Shown: piece by piece, positions 1 to 6,672 of the stretch | Numbering within the stretch: the first letter of the stretch is position 1 | Layout of the letters: each line of letters opens with the position of its first letter | Assembly: GCA_002420085.1 (NCBI GenBank) | Contig: DIHI01000048.1 | Location: 6,629 to 15,497, forward strand | Direction of reading: 5' to 3' | DNA: 8,869 bases | Source of the DNA: Lysobacterales bacterium UBA5700 | GTDB lineage: Bacteria; Pseudomonadota; Gammaproteobacteria; Xanthomonadales; Xanthomonadaceae | Translations under genes and position numbers: made by a program | Notes under the pieces: generated by a model | What the model was told of the DNA's origin: nothing | What the model saw: the letters and a program-made list of their open reading frames with translations, nothing else | The model's database searches: none

Positions 1-1610
1 TCGGCCGTCGCCTGCCGGATGCGGTCCAGGCGCGGGTTCTGGGGGTCATGGGTCTGGTCGGGGTCGGCTTCCTGTCGTTCACCCTGTTCACCTCCAATCC
101 GTTCGAGCGGCTGCTGCCGGCGGTACCCGAAGGCCGCGACCTCAACCCCCTGCTGCAAGACCCTGGGTTGATCTTTCATCCGCCGATGCTGTACATGGGC
201 TACGTCGGCTTTGCGGTGGCATTCGCCTTCGCGGTGGCCGCCCTGATCGACGGCAAGCTCGATATCCGCTGGATCCGCTGGTCGCGGCCATGGACCAATG
301 TCGCCTGGGCCTTCCTGACCCTGGGTATCGCGCTCGGCTCGTGGTGGGCCTATTACGAACTCGGCTGGGGCGGGTTCTGGTTCTGGGACCCGGTCGAGAA
401 CGCCTCGCTGATGCCCTGGCTGGTCGGCACCGCGCTGATGCATTCGCTCGCGGTGACGGAGAAACGCGGCGCGTTCAAGAGCTGGACGGTGCTGCTCGCC
501 ATCGGCGCCTTCGGCCTGAGCCTGCTCGGCACCTTCCTGGTCCGCTCGGGCGTATTGACCAGTGTCCATGCCTTCGCCTCGGACCCGGAACGTGGCCTGT
601 TCATCCTCGCCTTCCTGGTGCTGGTGATCGGTGGCTCGCTGCTGCTGTACGCCCTGCGCGCACCGCGCGAGGCTGCCGGCGCCGGATTCGCCCCGGCCTC
701 GCGCGAAACCCTGTTGCTGGTCAACAACCTGCTGCTGACCGCCGCCTGTGCCATGGTCCTGATCGGCACCCTGTTTCCACTGTTCGCCGACGCCCTGAAC
801 CTCGGCCGGTTCTCGGTCGGACCGCCGTATTTCGGACTGCTGTTCACCGTGCTGATGGCACCACTGGTGCTGCTGGTTCCGTTCGGGCCGCTGACTCGCT
901 GGCAGCGCGAACACTTCAGCCGGCCACTCGGCATGCTGGCGCCCTGGGCCGGCCTGGCCGTAGTGGTGGCGGCGATCGCTTTCTTCACCACACCGGGCAG
1001 CACGCTCAAGACCGTCGCCGGCATTGCCGCAGCCGCCTGGGTGATTCTCGGAACCCTGCGCTACGTCCAGACCCGCCGTCGCAACGGTTCACGCTGGACC
1101 GGCGAGACCCTGGGCATGACCCTCGCCCATCTGGGCATCGGCATCTTCGTTGCCGGCGTACTGGTGGTCGAGAGCACCCACCTGGAAACCGACGTTGCCA
1201 TGAAACCCGGCCAGACCTACAGTGCGCGCGGCCTTGAGTTCCGCTTCGAGGGCGTCGAACAGCACCCCGGCCCGAACTACCTCGCCGATCGCGGCACCGT
1301 GGTCATCACCCACGGCCAGCGCAGCTTCGTGTTGCATCCCGAGAAGCGCGCCTACGCCAGCGGCGGCCAAGTGATGGCCGAAGCGGCGATCGACTGGGGG
1401 CTGTTGCGCGATGTCTATGTCGCGCTGGGCGAACCGCTCGACCCCCGTGGCGAGAGTTGGGCGCTGCGCATCTACATCAAGCCGCTGATCCGCTGGATCT
1501 GGCTCGGCGCCCTGCTGATGGCCCTGGGCGCCTTCCTGGTCGCTGCCGATCGCCGATTCCGAAGCCGCCCGGACGCCGAACAGGATGCCAGCCCGGAGCC
1601 GGCCCGATGA
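1..1610 (+). CDS. ccmF: Cytochrome c haem lyase subunit CcmF, 5'-truncated by the window
   Basis: CcmF is the multi-pass inner-membrane core of the system I haem lyase. It takes haem from CcmE and joins it to CXXCH apocytochromes with CcmH and CcmI. The reading frame is open from position 3, so the gene enters from outside the window; the ATG at 48 is internal. Numbering from that Met, the tryptophan-rich WWD segment lies at residues 98-124 (nt 339-419). Histidines at 44 (HPP), 132, 174 (SVHAF) and 361 have almost the same spacing as E. coli H173, H261, H303 and H491, the two periplasmic haem ligands and the two transmembrane haem b ligands. By that alignment about 115 N-terminal residues are missing, and all functional histidines are kept. 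There are many hydrophobic segments and a final one near residues 483-501. The TGA stop overlaps the ccmG start. The family call is very secure. Confidence 0.97.
   Translation, partial: GRRLPDAVQARVLGVMGLVGVGFLSFTLFTSNPFERLLPAVPEGRDLNPLLQDPGLIFHPPMLYMGYVGFAVAFAFAVAALIDGKLDIRWIRWSRPWTNVAWAFLTLGIALGSWWAYYELGWGGFWFWDPVENASLMPWLVGTALMHSLAVTEKRGAFKSWTVLLAIGAFGLSLLGTFLVRSGVLTSVHAFASDPERGLFILAFLVLVIGGSLLLYALRAPREAAGAGFAPASRETLLLVNNLLLTAACAMVLIGTLFPLFADALNLGRFSVGPPYFGLLFTVLMAPLVLLVPFGPLTRWQREHFSRPLGMLAPWAGLAVVVAAIAFFTTPGSTLKTVAGIAAAAWVILGTLRYVQTRRRNGSRWTGETLGMTLAHLGIGIFVAGVLVVESTHLETDVAMKPGQTYSARGLEFRFEGVEQHPGPNYLADRGTVVITHGQRSFVLHPEKRAYASGGQVMAEAAIDWGLLRDVYVALGEPLDPRGESWALRIYIKPLIRWIWLGALLMALGAFLVAADRRFRSRPDAEQDASPEPAR
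1595..1598 (+). promoter_or_regulatory. Ribosome binding site deciding the ccmG start
   Basis: GGAG lies inside the 3' end of ccmF, 8 nt before the ATG at 1607 and 11 nt before the ATG at 1610. The shorter spacing favours the first ATG and the 4-nt overlap. Confidence 0.5.
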
Positions 1611-2149
1611 TGGCTCGGCTGGCACCGCTGCTGGCGTTCGTCGCGCTGGCGCTCCTGTTGTTGGCCGGGGTGCTGATGAGCGGCCGCGAGAATCGCGAGG
1701 CGATTCCCTCGCCCCTGATTGGCAAACCGGCACCGGACTTCACCCTGCCGACCCTGTACCAGCCCGAGCGCACCGTCTCGCTCACCGAACTGCGTGGCGA
1801 ACCGTTTCTGCTCAACGTCTGGGGCAGTTGGTGTCCGGCCTGCCGCGACGAACACCCGCACATCGAGCGGCTGGCCGCCGACGGCGTGGTCAAGGTGGTC
1901 GGCTTCAACTGGAAAGACCAGCGCGAGGACGCCATCCGTTGGCTGGCCCAGTTCGGCGATCCCTACCACCTGATCGTGGTCGATCTTCCCGGCAAGACCG
2001 CGATCGACTGGGGCGTGTACGGCGCCCCGGAAAGCTTCCTGGTCGATGCCGACGGCATCATCCGCTGGAAGTACGTCGGCCCGCTGCATCCGGCCGCGAT
2101 CGAGCGCGAATTGCTGCCGGAACTGCGCAAACTGGACCCGAACCCATGA
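1607..2149 (+). CDS. ccmG: Thiol:disulfide interchange protein CcmG/DsbE
   Basis: This is a membrane-anchored periplasmic thioredoxin-like reductase that keeps the haem-binding cysteines of apocytochrome c, or CcmH, reduced during maturation; electrons normally come from DsbD/CcdA. The 180-aa product has an N-terminal membrane anchor (residues 5-22), then a thioredoxin fold. The active site is WCPAC, with cysteines 76 and 79. The family hallmark GVYGAPE lies at 136-142 and contains the cis-proline (P141). The start at 1607 forms an ATGA overlap with the ccmF stop. A second ATG follows at once at 1610. The upstream GGAG at 1595-1598 is 8 nt from the first and 11 nt from the second, so 1607 is preferred. 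Length and domain order are normal for the family. The location between ccmF and ccmH confirms the role. Confidence 0.96.
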   Translation: MMARLAPLLAFVALALLLLAGVLMSGRENREAIPSPLIGKPAPDFTLPTLYQPERTVSLTELRGEPFLLNVWGSWCPACRDEHPHIERLAADGVVKVVGFNWKDQREDAIRWLAQFGDPYHLIVVDLPGKTAIDWGVYGAPESFLVDADGIIRWKYVGPLHPAAIERELLPELRKLDPNP

Positions 2150-2583
2150 TCCGCCGCCTGTCCGCCCTGCTGCTGCTACTGGCGCTGCTGCCACAGTCGC
2201 TGCCGGCCCTGGAGCCGATGCCATTCCGCGATGCTGCCGAAGAGGCCCGGTTCCGTGCCCTCGCCCACGAATTGCGCTGCGTCATGTGCCAGAACCAATC
2301 ACTGGCCGACTCCAACGCTCAGATTGCCCGCGACCTGCGCGAACTGGTTCTGGAACTGATGCGCAAGGGCATGACCGACACAGAGATCAAGGCCCATCTG
2401 GTCGATCGCTACAGCGAATTCGTGCTCTATCGAACCCCAGTCGAACCGGCCACCTGGCTGCTCTGGTTCGGCCCCGGTCTGGTGCTGCTGATCGGCGCCA
2501 CCGTGGTGATCATCATCGTCCGCCGTCGCGCCTCGCAGTTGCCCAACGACACCGACCCCAGCGAGCTCAGGGACGAACCATGA
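2146..2583 (+). CDS. ccmH: Cytochrome c-type biogenesis protein CcmH (thiol-reductase part of the haem lyase)
   Basis: CcmH is a small periplasmic, membrane-tethered protein of the haem lyase complex that handles apocytochrome thiols together with CcmG. The 145-aa product starts with a signal peptide (hydrophobic residues 5-19, probable cleavage after SLPA near residue 21). The conserved LRCVMCQNQ motif follows, with cysteines 45 and 48, then SLADSNAQIARDLR in the three-helix bundle, and a C-terminal membrane helix at about 104-125 ending in RRR. The usual motif is LRCxxCQNQ. This is the short separate CcmH, unlike E. coli, where CcmH and CcmI are fused. The start is set by the ATGA overlap with ccmG; no strong Shine-Dalgarno is seen, which fits re-initiation after ccmG. 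The stop overlaps ccmI in the same way. Confidence 0.96.
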   Translation: MIRRLSALLLLLALLPQSLPALEPMPFRDAAEEARFRALAHELRCVMCQNQSLADSNAQIARDLRELVLELMRKGMTDTEIKAHLVDRYSEFVLYRTPVEPATWLLWFGPGLVLLIGATVVIIIVRRRASQLPNDTDPSELRDEP

Positions 2584-3617
2584 CGGTCTTCATCATCGCC
2601 GCGATCATCCTGGTCGCCGCCACCACCCTCGCCCTGACCAGACCGCTCTGGCATGGCGCCCGATCCTGGGCGCTGGCCGCCCTGGTGATCGTACCGGCAA
2701 CCACCGGCGGCCTCTATCTCGGCGTCGGCACACCCGCCGCACTCGACCCACAGCAGGTCGTGCCCGCCGCCACCGATGCGACCGGCGCGGCCGAACTGAG
2801 CATCGACCAGGCCCTGACCGCCCTGCGCAGCCGCCTGCACCAGCAGCCCGACGATCTGGAAGGCTGGCTGCTGCTCGGCCGCACCCTGCGCTTCCAGCAG
2901 GACTTCCCCGGCGCGCGCGATGCGTTCATGCGTGCCTTCGCGCTGGCGCCCGAATCCGCCGACGTCATGGTCGAAGCCGCCGAAGCCATGGTCATGGCCA
3001 GCGAGCGGCCATTGATCGAAGGCGAACCGCTGGCGATGATCCAGCGCGCCCTGGCGATCGATCCCGACCAGCAGCGCGGCCTGCTCCTGCTCGGCGCCCA
3101 CCACATCCAGGCTGGTCGGGCCGAAGCCGGCCTGGTCCACTGGCAGCGCCTGCTGGAACTGGCCCCACCGGAAAGCCTGCCCTCGCTGCGCCAGCGGATC
3201 GACGAAGTCCGCGCGGAAGCCGGCCTGCCGGCACTGCCGCCGACCGCCGCCGAAACCACCGAAGCGCGCAGCCTGACGATCGAACTCGACATCAGCCCGG
3301 CACTCGCCGAAACCACCGCTGACCTGCCGAGTTCGGCCCAGGTGTTCGTGTTGGCCCGCCGCATCGATGGTGCCGGCCCGCCGCTGGCCGCCAAACGGCT
3401 CCCGCTCGGCCCATTCCCACGGACCATCGTGCTCGGCGATGGCGACAACCCGATGGCTACAGGCAGCCTGTTCGAGCAGCCCCGGATTCGCCTGATCGCC
3501 CGCATTTCGCGGCGTGGCGGCGCCAATGCCGAACCAGGCGACCTCGAAGGCAGCCTCGAAATCCCGGCCGAAGCGGGCACCCGCATTGCCCTGACCATCG
3601 ACCGCGTGATCGAATGA
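2580..3617 (+). CDS. ccmI: Cytochrome c biogenesis protein CcmI (TPR apocytochrome chaperone)
   Basis: CcmI binds apocytochrome c, chiefly its C-terminal helix, and presents it to CcmF/CcmH. The 345-aa product has two membrane helices (about 1-20 and 29-48), a TPR region at about 75-215 with typical helical repeats, and a C-terminal beta-rich domain from about 230 that fits the CcmI C-terminal domain. The cytoplasmic loop between the helices is only about eight residues (21-28), whereas the proteobacterial CcmI proteins I know best carry a long charged loop there. I recall the short form from Xanthomonadaceae. The start is fixed by the ATGA overlap with ccmH and by AGGGA at 2569-2573, 6 nt upstream. 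As the last gene of the ccm run, it is followed by a 149-nt gap. Function is secure; the loop comparison is from memory. Confidence 0.92.
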   Translation: MTVFIIAAIILVAATTLALTRPLWHGARSWALAALVIVPATTGGLYLGVGTPAALDPQQVVPAATDATGAAELSIDQALTALRSRLHQQPDDLEGWLLLGRTLRFQQDFPGARDAFMRAFALAPESADVMVEAAEAMVMASERPLIEGEPLAMIQRALAIDPDQQRGLLLLGAHHIQAGRAEAGLVHWQRLLELAPPESLPSLRQRIDEVRAEAGLPALPPTAAETTEARSLTIELDISPALAETTADLPSSAQVFVLARRIDGAGPPLAAKRLPLGPFPRTIVLGDGDNPMATGSLFEQPRIRLIARISRRGGANAEPGDLEGSLEIPAEAGTRIALTIDRVIE

Positions 3618-3670
3618 ACGGCAGCCCGAGGCTGGGCACGCGCCCCCGCGCTTCGCTGCAATGAGCCCTC

Positions 3671-3695
3671 GCGGCGATGGCCCCGCCATCGCCGC
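3671..3695 (+). terminator. Perfect 11-bp hairpin between ccmI and the succinyltransferase gene
   Basis: The arms are at 3671-3681 and 3685-3695 and are exact reverse complements, with a 3-nt CCC loop. The stem is almost all G/C with one A-T and one T-A pair. No T run follows on either strand, so this is not a textbook intrinsic terminator. It could be a weak or factor-assisted terminator for ccmI, a 3'-end stabiliser, or a leader structure of the next gene. A smaller 5-bp hairpin (3622-3626 with 3630-3634) sits just after the ccmI stop. The structure is certain as a sequence; its role is not. Confidence 0.4.
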
Positions 3696-3766
3696 CCCGA
3701 CTGACCCCGCGACCGCCGATGCGGCCGCACGGACGCCGCGCCACGCCGAATCGAGCCACCCGCACC

Positions 3767-4897
3767 ATGACCGAATTCATCCCACCGGCCAGCCGGTTCT
3801 TCCCGCTGCCATCGCCCCTGTCATTCAAGCGTGGCGGCGCCCTGATCGGCGCCCGCCTGGCCTACGAAACCTGGGGCCGACTCAGTCCCGCCCGCGACAA
3901 CGCCATCCTGATCCTGACCGGACTGTCGCCCGACGCCCACGCCGCGAGCCACCCCGATGATCCCCGGCCCGGCTGGTGGGAAGCCATGCTCGGCCCCGGC
4001 AAACCGATCGACAGCGAGCGCTGGTTCGTCATCTGCATCAACTCGTTGGGCAGTTGCAAGGGCTCGACCGGCCCGGCATCGATCGACCCGGCGACCGGCG
4101 AGCCGTATCGACTCGATTTTCCCGACCTGTCGATCGAGGATGGCGCCGATGCCGCCCACGCCCTGGTCGGCGCACTCGGCATCGAGCGCCTGGCCTGCCT
4201 GATCGGCTGCTCGATGGGCGGCATGACCGCCCTCGCCTATCTGCTCCGTCATCCCGGCGCCGCCCACAGCCACATCAACGTCTCCGGCAGCGCCCGTGCC
4301 CTGCCGTTCTCGATCGCCATCCGCTCCCTGCAACGGGAAGCCATCCGACTCGACCCGAACTGGCGCGAAGGCCGGTACGACGACACCTGCTACCCCGAGA
4401 ACGGCATGCGCATGGCGCGCAAGCTCGGCGTCATCACCTACCGCTCGGCCCTGGAATGGCACGGCCGGTTCGGCCGGGTTCGGCTGGACTCGGACCGGCG
4501 ACCCGACGACGACCCATTCGGCCTGGAATTCGAGGTCGAGAGCTATCTGGAAGGCCACGCCCGACGCTTCGTCCGCCAGTTCGACCCCAATTGCTACCTC
4601 TATCTCAGTCGCAGCATGGACTGGTTCGATGCCGCCGATTACGCCCCACCGGAAGCCGGTCGCGGCAATGTCGAAGCCGCACTCGGCCAGATTCGACTGC
4701 GTCGCGCACTGGCGATCGGCGTCGAGACCGACATCCTGTTCCCGCTCCAGCAACAGGAAGAGATTGCCGACGGCCTGATGCGCGGCGGCAGCGACAGCCA
4801 GTTCCTGCCCCTGCCTTCTCCCCAGGGCCACGACGCCTTCCTGGTCGATTTCAGCCGTTTCGGCCCGGCCATCGCCGCTTTCCTGGCATCGCTCTGA
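3767..4897 (+). CDS. Serine O-succinyltransferase (MetX-family alpha/beta hydrolase)
   Basis: The enzyme likely transfers succinyl from succinyl-CoA to L-serine, giving O-succinylserine for cysteine synthesis in the cytoplasm. The 376-aa product shows the MetX fold with nucleophile S149 in GCSMGGM, D322 in TDILFP and H355 in GHDAF as the triad. Homoserine acetyltransferases carry an ALTGD-type motif near residue 52; here it is TGLSPDAHA, which I remember from the Xanthomonas serine succinyltransferase. R186 lies at a position I recall as linked to succinyl-CoA use. The start MTEFIPP matches that family. The frame stays open upstream to an ATG at 3677, but that 30-residue stretch is Pro/Arg-rich and not family-like, and it begins inside the hairpin. 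No clear Shine-Dalgarno precedes 3767. Residue 148 before the nucleophile is Cys, where I expect Asn or Gly. Homoserine O-acetyl- or succinyltransferase activity (often annotated metX) is the main alternative. Confidence 0.88.
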   Translation: MTEFIPPASRFFPLPSPLSFKRGGALIGARLAYETWGRLSPARDNAILILTGLSPDAHAASHPDDPRPGWWEAMLGPGKPIDSERWFVICINSLGSCKGSTGPASIDPATGEPYRLDFPDLSIEDGADAAHALVGALGIERLACLIGCSMGGMTALAYLLRHPGAAHSHINVSGSARALPFSIAIRSLQREAIRLDPNWREGRYDDTCYPENGMRMARKLGVITYRSALEWHGRFGRVRLDSDRRPDDDPFGLEFEVESYLEGHARRFVRQFDPNCYLYLSRSMDWFDAADYAPPEAGRGNVEAALGQIRLRRALAIGVETDILFPLQQQEEIADGLMRGGSDSQFLPLPSPQGHDAFLVDFSRFGPAIAAFLASL

Positions 4898-4926
4898 CCC
4901 GTACAACACCATCGCCCGAACCGACC

Positions 4927-4930
4927 GGAG
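4927..4930 (+). promoter_or_regulatory. Ribosome binding site deciding the amidase start
   Basis: GGAG is 7 nt before the ATG at 4938. The next in-frame ATG at 4962 has no such motif, so the longer N-terminus is preferred. Confidence 0.55.
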
Positions 4931-4937
4931 CCCTGCC

Positions 4938-6623
4938 ATGCCCTTCACGCCCCTGCTCCGCATGTCCCTGACCGACACGCTCCGGCACAGCCTGCTCCTG
5001 TCGTCCCTGCTCCTGCTCGCCAGCGCCTGCACCCCGGCACCGGCGCCCGAAGCACAATCGTCGGCACCGACCGGCGCAGCCATGTCACCCCCTGACCCCA
5101 GCCAGACACTCGCACTGCCGCCCGACCCGGCCGCCGATGGCCTGACCACCCTGCGCCAACGGCTGGCCGACCGGCAGACCAGCAGCCGGGCCGTGGTCGA
5201 AGCCTACCTCGCGCGCATCGCCGCCCTCGACGACGCCGGCCCGCAGCTCAACGCCGTCATCGACCTGGCACCCGACGCACTCGCCCAGGCCGACCGGCTC
5301 GATGCTGAACGCAGCGCCGGCCATCTGCGTGGCCCCTTGCATGGCATCCCGGTGCTGATCAAGGACAACATCGACGCCACCCCCATGGTCACGACCGCCG
5401 GCTCGCTGGCCCTGGCCGACCACCATCCCAGCCAAGATGCCCACCTGATCACGCGCCTGCGCGCCGCCGGCCTGATCATCCTCGGCAAGACCAATCTCAG
5501 CGAATGGGCCAATTTCCGCTCGACCCGTTCCAGCAGCGGCTGGAGCGCACGCGGCGGCCAGACCCGCAATCCGCATGTGCTCGACCGCAGCCCGTGCGGC
5601 TCCAGTTCCGGCTCGGGCGCGGCCGTTGCCGCCGGACTCGCGCCACTGGCGGTCGGAACCGAAACCAATGGCTCGATCATCTGCCCCGCCGCCGTCAATG
5701 GCATCGTCGGCCTCAAGCCCACCGTCGGCCGGGTCAGCCGGCACGGCATCGTCCCGATCGCCCCCAGTCAGGACACCGCCGGACCGATGGCCCGCACCGT
5801 CGCCGACGCCGCCCTGCTGCTGGCCGCCATGAGCGGCAGCGACCCGCACGACCCGAGCAGCACCGACGCCGACGCACACGACCTGCCGGATTTTTCCAAC
5901 CTGGCCAGCAGTCCCGACGCCGCCCGCCCGCTGACCGGCCTGCGGATCGGCGTCATGCGCAAGGCCATGGGCTTCCACAGCCGCGTCGATGACCTCATGG
6001 AACAGGCCATCGCCCACCTCGCCCAGGGCGGCGCCGAGATCATCGACCCCGCCGACCTGCCCAGCCATGGCCAGTTCAACGCCCCGGCCTTCCAAGTGCT
6101 GCTGCACGAATTCCGACCGGCGCTTGAGGATTACCTGCGCCGCACCGATGCCCCGCTCCGCACGCTCGACCAACTGATCGCCTTCAACCAACAGCATGCT
6201 GACACCGAACTGCGCTGGTTCGGCCAGGAACTGTTCGAGCAGGCCGCCGCACTCGGCTCCGACAGCCACACCGCCACCCTCGAAGCCCGCGCCAGCGCCC
6301 GACGACTGGCCGGACCGGAAGGCATCGACGCCGCCCTCAGTACACACCGCCTCGACGCTCTGCTGACCACCGCCGTCTCCCCCGCCTGGACCATCGACCC
6401 GATCAATGGTGACCGCTTCCTCGGCGCCGGCTATGGTGCCGCTGCGGTCGCCGGCTACCCCAGCATCACCGTTCCGGCCGGCGCCATCGACGGACTGCCG
6501 GTCGGGATCGTGTTCATGAGCACCGCCTGGAAAGAACCCGAGCTGATCGCCATCGCCCACGCCTACGAGCGCCTGAGCCAAGCCCGCATCGATCCCCAGT
6601 TCCGCTCCAGCCTGGGCCGCTGA
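4938..6623 (+). CDS. Amidase-signature family enzyme, peptide amidase-like, probable lipoprotein
   Basis: This is a Ser-cisSer-Lys amidase that hydrolyses an amide bond. As I remember it, the closest characterised relative is the peptide amidase of Stenotrophomonas maltophilia, which removes C-terminal amides from peptides; the substrate here is unknown. The 561-aa product begins with a signal peptide and a run of leucines ending LASAC, so C31 could be lipidated. The lipobox is imperfect, with Ala at -3. A Pro/Ala/Ser-rich linker (32-65) precedes the catalytic domain. The triad reads K142 (VLIKDN), cis-Ser S222 in the Ser-rich stretch after SPCG, and nucleophile S246 (TETNGSI); the 24-residue gap between the serines matches the family. 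GAGYGAAAVAGYPSITVP near the C-terminus is also typical. The enzyme probably acts outside the cytoplasm. The gene lies 40 nt after the succinyltransferase, so co-transcription is likely. GatA is excluded by the export signal and the absence of gatB/gatC. Confidence 0.88.
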   Translation: MPFTPLLRMSLTDTLRHSLLLSSLLLLASACTPAPAPEAQSSAPTGAAMSPPDPSQTLALPPDPAADGLTTLRQRLADRQTSSRAVVEAYLARIAALDDAGPQLNAVIDLAPDALAQADRLDAERSAGHLRGPLHGIPVLIKDNIDATPMVTTAGSLALADHHPSQDAHLITRLRAAGLIILGKTNLSEWANFRSTRSSSGWSARGGQTRNPHVLDRSPCGSSSGSGAAVAAGLAPLAVGTETNGSIICPAAVNGIVGLKPTVGRVSRHGIVPIAPSQDTAGPMARTVADAALLLAAMSGSDPHDPSSTDADAHDLPDFSNLASSPDAARPLTGLRIGVMRKAMGFHSRVDDLMEQAIAHLAQGGAEIIDPADLPSHGQFNAPAFQVLLHEFRPALEDYLRRTDAPLRTLDQLIAFNQQHADTELRWFGQELFEQAAALGSDSHTATLEARASARRLAGPEGIDAALSTHRLDALLTTAVSPAWTIDPINGDRFLGAGYGAAAVAGYPSITVPAGAIDGLPVGIVFMSTAWKEPELIAIAHAYERLSQARIDPQFRSSLGR

Positions 6624-6647
6624 TCAGCGCGCCGAGGCCGATCAGCG
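6618..6647. terminator. Possible bidirectional terminator hairpin at a convergent junction
   Basis: The 8-nt arm at 6618-6625 is the reverse complement of 6640-6647, with a 14-nt loop. GGG at 6614-6616 could pair with CCC at 6648-6650 across a one-base bulge. The hairpin spans the stop of the amidase gene and lies just past the stop of the DAHP synthase gene on the other strand. No T tract is present on either side, so intrinsic termination is uncertain. Confidence 0.35.
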
Positions 6648-6672
6648 CCCGTGGCCGATCAGTTCGGATCAG
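6622..6672. repeat. Four GATCAG units at the amidase/DAHP synthase junction
   Basis: GATCAG occurs at 6622-6627, 6640-6645, 6657-6662 and 6667-6672. The middle two belong to a 13-nt near-repeat (6633-6645 and 6650-6662, one mismatch, period 17). The DAHP synthase stop (6659-6661) lies inside the third unit. This could be a small tandem duplication that shaped the 3' end of that gene. Confidence 0.5.

Noticed and set aside
48..50. ATG at 48 as the ccmF start
   Set aside because: The frame is open upstream to the window edge with CcmF-like residues, and the histidine spacing shows that about 115 further residues precede the window.
3677..3766. 30-residue N-terminal extension of the succinyltransferase
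   Set aside because: It is Pro/Arg-rich, begins inside the hairpin, and the family start MTEFIPP is at 3767.
3661..3960. 99-codon + strand frame starting in the ccmI-succinyltransferase gap
   Set aside because: Most of it overlaps the succinyltransferase gene in another frame, and its Pro/Arg-rich composition matches neither a leader peptide nor a known family.
3821..5149. 442-codon open frame on the minus strand, antisense to the succinyltransferase gene
   Set aside because: It is a low-complexity translation opposite a gene with a full catalytic triad, and it runs into the next gene as well.
5085..6581. 498-codon open frame on the minus strand, antisense to the amidase gene
   Set aside because: It is a Gly/Ala/Val/Asp-rich product of the complementary frame, without any motif, and it lies opposite a clear enzyme gene.
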